The translations under genes and the position numbers were made by a program. From positions 434,001 to 498,000 of the forward strand of contig NZ_QEWO01000005.1 of NCBI RefSeq assembly GCF_003402235.1: DNA of 64,000 nt. Reading direction: 5' to 3'. Source of the stretch: Parahaliea mediterranea (lineage in GTDB: Bacteria > Pseudomonadota > Gammaproteobacteria > Pseudomonadales > Halieaceae). The notes under the pieces are model-generated. The model saw only the letters and a program-made list of their open reading frames with translations. It did not search any database and had not been told where the DNA came from. Numbering within the stretch: the stretch's first letter is position 1; every line of letters starts with the position of its first letter. Positions 33,960 to 43,145 of the stretch are shown piece after piece.

Positions 33960-36041
33960 ATGGAGAACCGTTACCCAAACAACGTACCGCGCCGGGCACC
34001 GTCCGCGCTTGCCGTGGCCGTCAGCGCCGCACTGGCCGCGGGGGGCGCATTGGCCCAGGACCAAGACACCCGCGACGAGGAGCGCGCGGTGTTGGAGCAC
34101 ATCCTGGTCATTGGGGAGAAAACCGAGCGCTCGTTGCGCGACACCACGTCCTCGGTGTCGGTGATCAGTGAGGAGGCCCTGAACTCCCTGCAGAACTACA
34201 CGGTCAACGGCGTGCTGTCGGAGGTGCCCAACGTGGTGGTGACCACCGGCACGGTGCCCAACATCCGTGGTGTCACCGGCAACGGCTCCGCCGGCGGCTT
34301 CAACTCCATCACCGGTGGCGCCAAGGCCCGTGTTTCCACGCTGATCGACGGGGTGGCGGAGCCCTTCGTGGCCGACCTCACCGGTGATTCGGGCATCTGG
34401 GACATCGAACAGATCGAGGTCTATCGCGGTCCGCAGTCCACCAGCAATGGCCGCAACAGCATTGGCGGCATGGTGTACATCAAGACCAACGACCCGGACC
34501 TCAGCGCGTGGGACGGCGCGGCGCGGGTTGGCTATCGCGACCAGGAGCGCTACCTCGACACCGCCGCCATGCTCAACGCGCCGCTGATCGACGATACACT
34601 GGGCCTGCGGGTGAGTGCCGAGAGCCTGGATGCCCAGACCCTCACCGACACCAGCGGCTTTGACAGCAACCCGCCGGACTACGACCCTAACGAAATCGAC
34701 ACCTGGCGGCTGAAGACCAAGCTGCTGTGGGCGCCCACGGCGGACTTCAGCGCACTGCTGACCTACTCCAGCAACAACGAGCAGGGTGATACCGGGCGCG
34801 TGTTCTATAGCGCCGATGACCCCTTCGAGTACAAGCGGACTTTCTTCCGCAACATCGACACCCAGTCCGACACGGTGAGCCTGCGGCTGGACTATCGCCT
34901 CAACGACTACGTCTCCTTCGACATTCTGGCCGCCACCATGGACTACGAGTGGGGCTTTGAGGGTTACGAGGCCGACCCGGCGCTGGAGCAGGATCTCATC
35001 TTCGATGAATCGAACGTGACGGTGGATGCCAAGATGAACCTCGGCCGGTCCGGCGATACTTTTAGTGGCTTTGTCGGCTTGTTCTACTTTGAACGCGAGC
35101 AGGACTTTGACAGCACCGGCGGCGTGCTTTACCAGGGCAACGACGAGAGCGACTCCAAGGCGGTGTACGGCGAGCTCACCTATGCCCTCACCGAGCGCTG
35201 GCGCCTGACCGGCGGCCTGCGAGTGGAGCAAGAGCAGCAGGATCGCTACTTCAACTACACCTCCCAGGGGTTGGAAAGCGTGCTGGAGAACGACAAGACA
35301 CTCACCCTGCCCAAGCTGGTTGTGCAGTACGACCTGACCGATGACACCACCGTGGGCCTCAGCGCGCGCAAGGGTTACAACGCCCCCGGCGGCGCCTTTG
35401 CCTTTATTTCAAGCAATTACTACCTGTTCGACGAGGAAGAGGTGTACACCTACGAGGCCACCCTGCGCAGCGCCTTCGCTGATGGCAACGCCACCTTGAG
35501 CGCCAACCTGTTCTACAACGATTACGAAGGCTACCAGGCGCTCAATTCCGCGCGGGAAATCACCAACATGGAAGAGGTGGAAACCTACGGCCTCGAACTG
35601 CAGGCGCGCGCCCTGCTGTGGCAGAACCTGGAAGTCACCGCCGGCCTTGGCCTGCTGGAAACCGAGATCACCGAGCCTGGCGCCAGCTATGCCGCCGTTA
35701 CCGGCAATGATCTCAGCACCGCGCCCAACGTGACTGGCAACGTGGGCCTGTATTACCACTTCAGCGACAGCTTCAGCGCTGGCCTGTTCGCCCAGTACGT
35801 GGACGAGTACTACGGTGATTTGGAAAACACCGAAGAGCGCAAAGCCGGCGATTACACCCTGGCGCGCCTGACGGCCAACTACAGCGGCAGTGCTTGGACC
35901 ATCTCTGCCTACGTCAACAACCTGTTCGATGAAGAAGCATTCACTGTGCGCGAACCCCCGGGGCGCGGTTCTCCCGACGGCCTGGTGGGTATTGTTACCC
36001 CACGCACCGTGGGCTTTACCGTAACCTTCGACTTCCTCTGA
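33960..36041 (+). CDS. TonB-dependent receptor, probable siderophore type
   Basis: A 693-residue receptor: signal peptide ending GGALAQ, TonB-box-like EHILVIGEK, plug (VPNIRGVTGNGSAGG, IEQIEVYRGPQSTSNGRNSIGGMVYIKT) and barrel ending VGFTVTFDFL. ATG 33960 follows ACGAGG. Its plug resembles that of the receptor at 29202, whose EHILV-GEK stretch it shares, so the two probably arose from one family. The divergent neighbour is the PepSY unit and a Fur-like box lies upstream, both supporting iron uptake. Confidence 0.9.
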   Translation: MENRYPNNVPRRAPSALAVAVSAALAAGGALAQDQDTRDEERAVLEHILVIGEKTERSLRDTTSSVSVISEEALNSLQNYTVNGVLSEVPNVVVTTGTVPNIRGVTGNGSAGGFNSITGGAKARVSTLIDGVAEPFVADLTGDSGIWDIEQIEVYRGPQSTSNGRNSIGGMVYIKTNDPDLSAWDGAARVGYRDQERYLDTAAMLNAPLIDDTLGLRVSAESLDAQTLTDTSGFDSNPPDYDPNEIDTWRLKTKLLWAPTADFSALLTYSSNNEQGDTGRVFYSADDPFEYKRTFFRNIDTQSDTVSLRLDYRLNDYVSFDILAATMDYEWGFEGYEADPALEQDLIFDESNVTVDAKMNLGRSGDTFSGFVGLFYFEREQDFDSTGGVLYQGNDESDSKAVYGELTYALTERWRLTGGLRVEQEQQDRYFNYTSQGLESVLENDKTLTLPKLVVQYDLTDDTTVGLSARKGYNAPGGAFAFISSNYYLFDEEEVYTYEATLRSAFADGNATLSANLFYNDYEGYQALNSAREITNMEEVETYGLELQARALLWQNLEVTAGLGLLETEITEPGASYAAVTGNDLSTAPNVTGNVGLYYHFSDSFSAGLFAQYVDEYYGDLENTEERKAGDYTLARLTANYSGSAWTISAYVNNLFDEEAFTVREPPGRGSPDGLVGIVTPRTVGFTVTFDFL

Positions 36042-36051
36042 AGCGCTCGCG

Positions 36052-36078
36052 CTCCACCTGGTTCCCTGCCGGGTGGAG
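36052..36078 (+). terminator. hairpin terminator after the TonB receptor
   Basis: CTCCACC at 36052-36058 pairs with GGTGGAG at 36072-36078, with further pairs toward the loop, and is followed by TCATTTT. It lies ten bases after the stop codon. Confidence 0.55.
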
Positions 36079-36276
36079 TCATTTTCCCGCCCTGTTACTT
36101 GCAGTGGTAATTCCCACGAATGTGCCTACTGGCCTGCCTATGGGCGGGATTTCCGTTTTTTGAGAATCTGTCAGGCCGCAGGCTCACCGGCACCGGCCCG
36201 GGAAATTTCAGCGGCTTTAACCCTGCCTGTACCACGCCTGGCCGATGGCGGATACGCGATAGCTAGCGTGTGTACG

Positions 36277-36759
36277 TCAATGCGTTAAAAACCGCCAGCC
36301 ATGCGCTCCCGCGGCCGCGCCGAGTACAGTAACCAGCGACAGGGCGAGCAGAAACAGATGTACCCAATGCAGAATCGCAAAAGCGAGATCCGGATCGTAG
36401 GCGGCCAAGCGAGGAAAATGGCGCCGCAGTAGCAGCGGTTCGCCCACGAACAGGACGAACACGAACAACAGCCAGATGCTGACCATGGCGTGCATCCACC
36501 AGAAATCGCCATCGCCGAAACGCGGCCAGAGCTGCATTCTTATGATGAGATAGAAGCCGCTGATGCCCACCACCAGCACCGCGGCGCGTGCAATCCACAC
36601 AAAACGGTGCTCGATGACATGGAAGGCGGCAAGTTTGTCATCACCTAACTGGCCGCGCCGCACAGCGGGCAAAATCACGGTGGTGGCCATGAACACCCCG
36701 CCGATCCAGATAACCACGCCGAGCACATGCAGGGCCCGCATCAGCAGTAAGTCGTTCAT
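36277..36759 (-). CDS. CopD-like integral membrane protein
   Basis: A 160-residue protein with four hydrophobic helices (LLLMRALHVLGVVIWIGGVFMATTVI; IARAAVLVVGISGFYLII; WMHAMVSIWLLFVFVLFV; FAILHWVHLFLLALSLVTVLG). The LHVLGVVIWIGG opening and histidines at helix ends are typical of CopD/DUF2269-type proteins, which may bind copper or heme. GGGGAGAG is well placed before the ATG. It lies downstream of a Crp/Fnr gene on the same strand, and a perfect palindrome stands 65 bp before its start. Function uncertain. Confidence 0.65.
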   Translation of the reverse strand: MNDLLLMRALHVLGVVIWIGGVFMATTVILPAVRRGQLGDDKLAAFHVIEHRFVWIARAAVLVVGISGFYLIIRMQLWPRFGDGDFWWMHAMVSIWLLFVFVLFVGEPLLLRRHFPRLAAYDPDLAFAILHWVHLFLLALSLVTVLGAAAGAHGWRFLTH

Positions 36760-36823
36760 TGCATCTCTCCCCGCCAGTTGCGGACATTCATCGCCAGCAT
36801 GACACTGGGGTGCCGCCGCGTCT

Positions 36824-36837
36824 TTGCGCTGGCGCAA
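36824..36837. promoter_or_regulatory. Crp/Fnr-type palindrome before the CopD-like gene
   Basis: TTGCGC-TG-GCGCAA is a perfect inverted repeat and has the 5-4-5 geometry of FNR sites (TTGAT-N4-ATCAA), but with TTGCG arms. It is 65 bp upstream of the gene start at 36759 and just downstream of the regulator gene. Confidence 0.65.
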
Positions 36838-36886
36838 CCCGTTGGTGATCCTCTCCGGGCCGGGCCGGGCGGGGCGGGGGCCGTTA

Positions 36887-37600
36887 CTAACGGGGCGGCG
36901 ATTCTTGCGCGATACGAGTAAGGGCGGCGAGATCCTTGATGACGATCCGGCGTTCAAGGCTGACCAGTAGGCCATTGCTTTCCCAGGCCGCCAGGGTGCG
37001 GCTGGCGCTGTGCAGGGTAGTGCCGGTGATTTCGGCCAGATCCTTGCGGCGCAGGGGGATGTCGATGGCGGTCATACTGTCGCGCGGGCTGCCGGCCTGC
37101 TTCGCCAGCCGCAGCAGGGCACTGGCGATGCGCCGTTCCAGGCTCAGGCTGGCCAATTCGTTGAGGCGGGTCTGCACTTCCGCCAGGCGCGCGCCAATGG
37201 TGCGGATGATGTTGATCGCGATCCGTGGGTGCTGGTCTATCAGCCGCAGCAAATCGGCTTCGCTCCAACTCAGCACCGTCGAGGCCTCCATGGCTTCGGC
37301 GTCGGCCGGGTATTTCCTGTCGCAGAACATCGGCACGGCGCCGAAGATTTCGCCGGGAATGATAAAGCGATTGACCGATTGTCTCCCGTCAATGCCAGCC
37401 TGAACGATACGCAGGCTTCCGGCCATCAGTGCGTAGGCTCGCTTTGCCTCGCCACCCTGCCTGAAGACGAGCGTGCCGGGTGCTACTGCCTGCGTCCGGG
37501 TGGTTTTGCAAATATCGCTGATACCCTCCCCTGCCACACCTTCGAACAAGGCCGTTGCCGCGATGAAGTCGTGTAAGTCTTGCTGTTCGCGATGGTTCAC
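36887..37600 (-). CDS. Crp/Fnr-family transcriptional regulator
   Basis: A 237-residue regulator: cyclic-nucleotide-binding-type barrel (residues about 15-125), a dimer helix (IGARLAEVQTRLNELA) and a winged helix (IPLRRKDLAEITGTTLHSASRTLAAWE). In the recognition helix the FNR pattern E-x2-S-R reads His197-x2-Ser200-Arg201. Serine and arginine are kept but the glutamate is replaced, consistent with a non-TTGAT site. No N-terminal cysteine cluster for an Fe-S centre is present, so a different signal is sensed. TTGCG palindromes stand on both sides of the gene. Confidence 0.85.
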   Translation of the reverse strand: MNHREQQDLHDFIAATALFEGVAGEGISDICKTTRTQAVAPGTLVFRQGGEAKRAYALMAGSLRIVQAGIDGRQSVNRFIIPGEIFGAVPMFCDRKYPADAEAMEASTVLSWSEADLLRLIDQHPRIAINIIRTIGARLAEVQTRLNELASLSLERRIASALLRLAKQAGSPRDSMTAIDIPLRRKDLAEITGTTLHSASRTLAAWESNGLLVSLERRIVIKDLAALTRIAQESPPR

Positions 37601-37686
37601 GGATCGACTCTACCCTGTGCAACGCTCTGCCTGAGCGGGGGAACTGAGCTGACAGTTTTTGGTTGCTGTTGAAAAGTGCGCGCTTG

Positions 37687-37702
37687 TTTGCGCCAGCGCA
37701 AA
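37687..37702. promoter_or_regulatory. Crp/Fnr-type palindrome between regulator and TonB receptor
   Basis: TTTGCGC-CA-GCGCAAA, a perfect inverted repeat, contains the same TTGCGC/GCGCAA arms as the palindrome at 36824. It is 87 bp upstream of the regulator start (37600) and 68 bp upstream of the receptor start (37770), so it may serve both. Confidence 0.7.
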
Positions 37703-37727
37703 CAGCAAGCGAGTGCTGATGGTATAT

Positions 37728-37746
37728 GGTAATGATTCTCAATGCC
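37728..37746 (+). promoter_or_regulatory. candidate Fur box before the TonB receptor at 37770
   Basis: GGTAATGATTCTCAATGCC matches the Fur consensus at 13 of 19 positions and stands 24 bp before the receptor start, between the Crp/Fnr-type palindrome and the gene. Confidence 0.55.
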
Positions 37747-37769
37747 AATTGGTGGAGGGCAGAATTACC

Positions 37770-40028
37770 ATGCGTTTACCGAACCCCACAACGGCAAGCA
37801 AGGCCCATCCTTTGCGGTGCCAATCTCGCCTGGCGGCCCTTTACGGAGTGCTCGGCGCAAGCGTCCTGACACTGCCCGACGTTGCGTTGGCACAGTCGGC
37901 GACCCCGGGCTCGACAGTCATCGAAGAGGTCGTGGTGGTCGGCCAGCGGGGCGAGGCCGCGCGGCGCCTGGAGTCACTGGCAGGGGGCGCCGATATCGTC
38001 CTCACCAGCGAAATACCCGTCACCGCCAACCTGACCCTGTCTCGTGCGCTGGCCGCCACGCCCGGGGTTATCGTGCAGGACTTCTTCGGCGGCAACGACC
38101 AGCCGCGAGTGCAGGTGCGCGGATCCGGGTTGCAGCAAAACCCAGTGGAGCGCGGCATCCTGATGCTGGAAAACGGGCTGCCGATCAATCGCGCCGATGG
38201 TTCCTACGTGATCGGTCTCGGCAACCCCGCCCAGGCCGAATCGATAGAAGTCTACCGCGGCTACCTGGCCAACCGCTTGGGAGCGACGGTGCTTGGTGGT
38301 GCACTGAACTTCATCTCACCGACCGGCACCAGTGCGCCGGGTGGGAAATTCGCGCTCAGCGGTGGCAGTTTTGGGCAGGTGAGTGCCCTCGGCCAGTACG
38401 GCCTGGATGCCGGTTCCTACGATGCCCTGTTGCAGGCGGACGTCAGTCAGCGCGACGGTTACCGTGACTATAACGCATCGGAGCGCTATCGCCTGGGTGG
38501 CAATATCGGCAAGCAATTGAACGACAATATCAGTGTGCGCCTGTTTGGTAGCTACACGGATCTGGACTTTGATGTCGCCGGGCCGTTGACATGGGATCTG
38601 CTCCGGGACGACCCGGAATCGGTCTACGAGGGCCCCACCGTAACCCCCATCGGGCTGGCCAATCCCGGCCCCGATGTTATTCGCGACCGGCCGCGGCGCG
38701 CCGTTGAACAGTTGCTGCTGGGTGGGCGTGCCAGCGGGCGTTTCGGCGCCAATATCGTCGACCTGTCACTGGGCTACGGCCACGGTGACGACAGCTTCCG
38801 CTTCCCGATCTCCGCTGGCCTGCGCGAGACTGAGAGCGATGATTTGAGCGCCGTGTTGCGTTATGCCTACAAGCCTGACGAAAGCCGCGCGCTACCGCTA
38901 CTGGAAGTTACCGTGCAGCATTTCACCGGCTCGGCGGATCGCGATTACTACATCAATCTTTCGGGTGAGAAAGGGCCCCATATCGGTGCCAACGAACTGG
39001 ATGCCGACACCACCTCCCTGAACCTCGGCCTGCATATCCCCCTCGGCGCATCCCTGACGCTGTCGCCTTCGGTAGCCTATTCGCACGCCACCCGGGAAAA
39101 TCGCGATGTCTTCGGTGATGCGACCCGCCCCACCGCCTCCTACCATCCGATGAGCCCTGACAGCCGGCTGCCGGACGGCGCTGTACCCACCGTCGCCAAC
39201 AGCTACGACTACAGCTACTCGGGCTGGAGCCCGGCCCTCGCCTTGAGTTGGCAGGTCAACCCCCGGCACCTGCTGTTTGTAGCGTACAGCCGCGCGTTCG
39301 AACCGCCCACCCACGACGACCTGTTGGCCACGGTCAATGGTACGCCTTTTAGCAGTGCCGGCCGCCCCGCGCCACCGGCGCCCAACTTGCCGGCGGCGGC
39401 GTTCGCAACGCCGGATCTCGACGCTCAGAGCGCCGATACCCTGGAGGCGGGTTGGCGCGGCAGCGCGGGCATGTTTCGCTGGGATGCCACGCTGTATTAC
39501 TCCCGGGTCGACAATGAGCTGCTTAGCCTGCGCGACTTGAGTGGCGTCGCACTGGCGGCGGCCAATGCCGACAAGACCATCCATGCCGGCGCGGAAATTT
39601 CCCTGCAGGCGCAGCTCGGTTCGCGCCTGCAGGGGCGCCTGGTCTACAACCACCAGAAGTTCGAGTTCGACGGCGACCGGCTGCGTGGGAACAACCGGCT
39701 TGCCGGTGCGCCAAGCGACTGGCTGAACCTCAACGCAGACTACCGCATCACCCACAACTGGTCCCTTGGCGCCAACCTGCGCTGGATGATGAAGGATTAC
39801 CCGCTGGATAACTACAACACGCTGGACAACGAAGAGTATGCCGTTTTCGACCTGCGCAGTGATTACCGGCTCAATGATCGTACCGCCTTCTTCGTCGAAG
39901 CCGCCAATGTCTTCGACGAGAACTACGCCTCGTCTACCTTGATTGTAGACCAGGCACGGCCTGACCAAGCCGCCTATCTACCCGGCGACGGGCGCGGCTT
40001 TTTCGCAGGCATAGAGCTGCTCTTCTAA
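37770..40028 (+). CDS. TonB-dependent receptor (iron or heme type)
   Basis: A 752-residue receptor: signal peptide ending VALAQS, TonB box IEEVVVVGQ, plug (ALAATPGVIVQDFFGGNDQPRVQVRG, ESIEVYRGYLANRLGATVLGGALNF) and a beta-barrel ending FFAGIELLF with a terminal phenylalanine. ATG 37770 follows GGAGGG. Both a Fur-like box and a Crp/Fnr-type palindrome precede it, so it is likely under dual control. Followed after 18 bp by a cupin-like periplasmic protein gene. The ligand is not evident from sequence. Confidence 0.9.
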   Translation: MRLPNPTTASKAHPLRCQSRLAALYGVLGASVLTLPDVALAQSATPGSTVIEEVVVVGQRGEAARRLESLAGGADIVLTSEIPVTANLTLSRALAATPGVIVQDFFGGNDQPRVQVRGSGLQQNPVERGILMLENGLPINRADGSYVIGLGNPAQAESIEVYRGYLANRLGATVLGGALNFISPTGTSAPGGKFALSGGSFGQVSALGQYGLDAGSYDALLQADVSQRDGYRDYNASERYRLGGNIGKQLNDNISVRLFGSYTDLDFDVAGPLTWDLLRDDPESVYEGPTVTPIGLANPGPDVIRDRPRRAVEQLLLGGRASGRFGANIVDLSLGYGHGDDSFRFPISAGLRETESDDLSAVLRYAYKPDESRALPLLEVTVQHFTGSADRDYYINLSGEKGPHIGANELDADTTSLNLGLHIPLGASLTLSPSVAYSHATRENRDVFGDATRPTASYHPMSPDSRLPDGAVPTVANSYDYSYSGWSPALALSWQVNPRHLLFVAYSRAFEPPTHDDLLATVNGTPFSSAGRPAPPAPNLPAAAFATPDLDAQSADTLEAGWRGSAGMFRWDATLYYSRVDNELLSLRDLSGVALAAANADKTIHAGAEISLQAQLGSRLQGRLVYNHQKFEFDGDRLRGNNRLAGAPSDWLNLNADYRITHNWSLGANLRWMMKDYPLDNYNTLDNEEYAVFDLRSDYRLNDRTAFFVEAANVFDENYASSTLIVDQARPDQAAYLPGDGRGFFAGIELLF

Positions 40029-40046
40029 CAACATGAGGAAATGACG

Positions 40047-40484
40047 ATGAAAACACCGCTTAACGCCATTCTGCTGGCCCTGACACTGACCACCACCGCG
40101 ACGGTCATGGCTGAGTCGAAACCGATCCTCTTCGACCAGCTCCAGTACGATACTGTGCATGAAGTGGCCGAACGTAGCATTCTTGCCATCGACAGCGAGC
40201 AGCGGCCGATGGTGGCCGTCCTTCGGCTCAGCGATGGCGATTTTCTGCCGCCGCACGGCGCTGGCGGTGGACTGCGCTTGCTGACGGTGCTCTCTGGCAA
40301 TCTCTCTTGGGGTGAAGGCACCAAAGTGGACCCGGCGATGGAGCGGGTCTACCCCGCCGGCACCATTCTCGAAGTGCCGGCTGAGGGCGGCGAGCACTGG
40401 GCTGCGGCCCGGGATGGAGATGTCATGTTACAGGTAGTATTCGTTCGCAACGGCGCGCTGGCACCGGGGGCGACCGGGGAATAA
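40047..40484 (+). CDS. periplasmic cupin-like protein
   Basis: A 145-residue protein with a signal peptide ending VMA. A single cupin-type barrel is suggested by GDFLPPHGAGGGLRLLTVLSGNLSWGEG and a later VYPAGTILEVPAEGGEHWAA; the histidines could bind a metal. ATG 40047 is preferred because GAGGAA lies eight bases upstream; ATG 40041 is too close. It immediately follows the TonB receptor, probably in one transcript, so it may handle the imported ligand in the periplasm. Function unproved. Confidence 0.65.
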   Translation: MKTPLNAILLALTLTTTATVMAESKPILFDQLQYDTVHEVAERSILAIDSEQRPMVAVLRLSDGDFLPPHGAGGGLRLLTVLSGNLSWGEGTKVDPAMERVYPAGTILEVPAEGGEHWAAARDGDVMLQVVFVRNGALAPGATGE

Positions 40485-40576
40485 CACGTATGCCGGGATG
40501 CTTGTTCAATGTCCGTGCGCACGCACTGCAAAAACGCCCTCAATGCCACTTGGGGGAGTTTTCCTGCAGGGTCAAG

Positions 40577-40607
40577 GTCAGGGCCAATTCCCCCGACGGG
40601 CCCTGAC
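40577..40607. terminator. possible bidirectional terminator between convergent genes
   Basis: A nine-base perfect stem: GTCAGGGCC at 40577-40585 pairs with GGCCCTGAC at 40599-40607 around a 13-base loop. It lies between the convergent cupin-like gene and edd. A TTTTT run follows 17 bases later on the plus strand. Confidence 0.4.
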
Positions 40608-40629
40608 AGATCGGCCACCTGATTGCTTT

Positions 40630-42438
40630 TTAAAACACCGTGGCACCCGATTCGGCGTCGTTCACCGCATCGCGCATAAAGCCGAACAGTTCCCGGCCGG
40701 TGCCGTAGTCGCTGTGGTGGGGCGGGCGCGCGGCGTGGCTGCGCTGGGCCCACTCATCAGCCGGCACCAAAGCTTCCAGGGTGCCGGCGCTGGCATCCAG
40801 GCGCACCACGTCGCCATCGCGCAGCTTGCCGATGGGGCCGCCCGCCAGGGCCTCCGGCGTCAGGTGAATGGCCGCCGGCACCTTGCCGGAGGCGCCGGAC
40901 ATGCGGCCATCGGTCACCAGCGCCACCTTGTGGCCCCGGTCCTGCAGCACACCGAGGAAGGGGGTGAGCTTGTGCAGCTCCGGCATGCCGTTGGCCCGCG
41001 GCCCCTGGAAGCGCACCACCGCCACCACGTCGTGGTCCAACTCGCCGGCCTCGAAGGCAATGCGCAGGTCGTCCTGCTCGGTGAAAATGCGCGCCGGGGC
41101 CTCGACGGTGTGGTGCTCTTCCGCCACGGCGGAAACCTTGATCACCGCGCGGCCGAGGTTGCCATCCAGCAGGCGCAGGCCGCCCTCGCGCTGGAAGGGC
41201 GCGCTGGCCGGGCGCAGCACTTCGGTGTCGGCGCTCTCGCGCACGCCTGGCACATGGGTCAGGCGGCCCTCCTGCAGGCGCGGCTCGTAAGTGTAGTGGT
41301 GCAGGCCCTTGCCCCACACCGTGTTGACATCCTCATGCATCAGGCCGGCGTCTAGCAGGGTGCGAATTACAAAGGCGCTGCCGCCGGCGGCGTGAAAGTG
41401 GTTCACGTCGGCGCTGCCGTTGGGGTACACCCGGGCGATCAGCGGCACAATGGCCGACAACTCGCTGAAGTCCTGCCAGTCGATGATGATGCCGGCGTTG
41501 CGCGCCACCGCAATCCAGTGAATGGCGTGGTTGGTGGAGCCGCCGGTAGCCAGCAGGGCAACGATGGCATTGACGATACACTGCTCGTCCACCACCTCGG
41601 CCATCGGCGTGTACTCCTTGCCAAGGGCGGTGATTCTGCACAGGCGCTCGGTGGCCGCGGTGGTCAGCTGCTCGCGCAGTTCGGTGCCGGGGTTTTCAAA
41701 GGCGGCGCCGGGCACGTGCAGGCCCATCGCTTCCAGCAGCATCTGGTTGCTGTTGGCGGTGCCGTAAAAGGTGCAGGTGCCCTGGCCGTGGTAGGCCTGG
41801 CTCTCGGCTTCCAGCAGCTTGTCGCGCCCCACCTTGCCCTCGGCAAACTGCTGGCGCACGGCGGCCTTTTCTTTGTTGGACAGGCCCGAGGTCATCGGCC
41901 CGGCGGGCACGAAGATCACCGGCAAATGGCCGAAGGGCAGGGCGCCCATCAACAGGCCCGGCACAATCTTGTCGCACACGCCCAGGCACAGGGCGCCGTC
42001 GAACATGTTGTGGGACAGGGCAATGGCGGTGGCGCCGGCAATAATGTCGCGGGAGAACAGGCTCAGCTCCATGCCTGGCGTGCCCTGGGTGACCCCGTCG
42101 CACATGGCGGGCACCCCGCCTGCCACTTGGGCGGTGCAGCCAACAGCGTGGGCGGCGCGCTTGATCTGGTCCGGATACACGCCCAGCGGCTGGTGGGCCG
42201 AGAGCATGTCGTTGTAGGCGTTGACGATGCCGATGTTCGCCGCCTCGGTCAGCTTGAGGCTCTGCTTGTCGCTCTCGCCGCAGGCGGCAAAGCCGTGGGC
42301 CAGGTTGGAGCAGGGCAGGCCCCCGCGCAGGGGGCCTGTGCCGCGCATTTCCTGCATGCGCGCCAGGTAGGCGCGGCGGGAATTGGCGCTGCGTTCAACA
42401 ATGCGTGCGGTGATATCTGCAAGTTGTGTGTTGGTCAT
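40630..42438 (-). CDS. edd: phosphogluconate dehydratase
   Basis: A 602-residue Edd of the IlvD/Edd family with an Fe-S cluster. Conserved blocks include [37 protein letters not shown], the cysteine stretch [47 protein letters not shown] and [17 protein letters not shown]. It dehydrates 6-phosphogluconate to KDPG, the first committed Entner-Doudoroff step. It overlaps pgl by four bases (ATGA) in a zwf-pgl-edd operon. The KDPG aldolase gene eda is not in the window. Confidence 0.96.
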   Translation of the reverse strand: MTNTQLADITARIVERSANSRRAYLARMQEMRGTGPLRGGLPCSNLAHGFAACGESDKQSLKLTEAANIGIVNAYNDMLSAHQPLGVYPDQIKRAAHAVGCTAQVAGGVPAMCDGVTQGTPGMELSLFSRDIIAGATAIALSHNMFDGALCLGVCDKIVPGLLMGALPFGHLPVIFVPAGPMTSGLSNKEKAAVRQQFAEGKVGRDKLLEAESQAYHGQGTCTFYGTANSNQMLLEAMGLHVPGAAFENPGTELREQLTTAATERLCRITALGKEYTPMAEVVDEQCIVNAIVALLATGGSTNHAIHWIAVARNAGIIIDWQDFSELSAIVPLIARVYPNGSADVNHFHAAGGSAFVIRTLLDAGLMHEDVNTVWGKGLHHYTYEPRLQEGRLTHVPGVRESADTEVLRPASAPFQREGGLRLLDGNLGRAVIKVSAVAEEHHTVEAPARIFTEQDDLRIAFEAGELDHDVVAVVRFQGPRANGMPELHKLTPFLGVLQDRGHKVALVTDGRMSGASGKVPAAIHLTPEALAGGPIGKLRDGDVVRLDASAGTLEALVPADEWAQRSHAARPPHHSDYGTGRELFGFMRDAVNDAESGATVF

Positions 42439-43145
42439 GGTGCCCACCAGATAGACAGCGGTGTTGTGGATTGTCTCTGCACGGCGGCGACCGGGTAGCC
42501 CCGGCTCAGCGCCTCCCCTAGCACGGCTTTTTTCTCTGCGCCGGTTATGTGGAGGATGACTTCCGTGCTGTTCAGTACCGCCGGCAGGGTCAGGGTCATG
42601 CGTGCATGGGGTGCGGTCACCGGCTCGGTGGCGGCCACCAGCTCGGTACCGTCGGCGTCCAGCAGGCGCGGCAGGTTGGCGGCCTGGGGGAACCAGGAGG
42701 CGGTGTGGCCGTCGCTGCCCATGCCCAGCACCACGGCGCTGAAGGGGCGGGGCAGGGCGGCAATGCGCGCGGCGGCCTCGCCTTCGCCCTCGCTGGCCCG
42801 GGGGTGGGGCGTTTTCAGCCCGCTGAGCCGGGCCCTGCTGGCCGGGCCGCTGAGCAGGTGCTCGCGCAGCAGGCGTTCGTTGGAGTCCGGATGGCTTGTA
42901 TCCACCCAGCGCTCGTCCACCAGGGTCAGGTGCACAGCGCTCCAGTTGAGCGTCTGCTGCGCCAGTGCCTGCAGCATCGGGGTGGGCGTGCTGCCGCCAG
43001 ACAGCGCCAGGCTGGCCGCGCCCCGGGCGTCAATATCCGTGCGCAGCCGGGCGGCCAGGTGTTCGGCCAGCGCAACGGCCAGCGCTTCATGGCTGTCGAA
43101 GGTGTGCCACTGCGGTTTCATGCCGGGGTCTGTTGGCTCACTCAT
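42435..43145 (-). CDS. pgl: 6-phosphogluconolactonase
   Basis: A 236-residue lactonase of the DevB/SOL type. [18 protein letters not shown] is the sugar-phosphate-binding turn, with [31 protein letters not shown] and [16 protein letters not shown] as further signatures. It hydrolyses 6-phosphogluconolactone made by Zwf. Starts eight bases before the zwf stop and ends overlapping edd, so the three genes are translationally coupled. Confidence 0.95.
   Translation of the reverse strand: MSEPTDPGMKPQWHTFDSHEALAVALAEHLAARLRTDIDARGAASLALSGGSTPTPMLQALAQQTLNWSAVHLTLVDERWVDTSHPDSNERLLREHLLSGPASRARLSGLKTPHPRASEGEGEAAARIAALPRPFSAVVLGMGSDGHTASWFPQAANLPRLLDADGTELVAATEPVTAPHARMTLTLPAVLNSTEVILHITGAEKKAVLGEALSRGYPVAAVQRQSTTPLSIWWAP

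Noticed and set aside
33834-35231. Minus-strand open frame of about 465 codons
   Set aside because: Antisense to the TonB receptor at 33960 and without any family signature.
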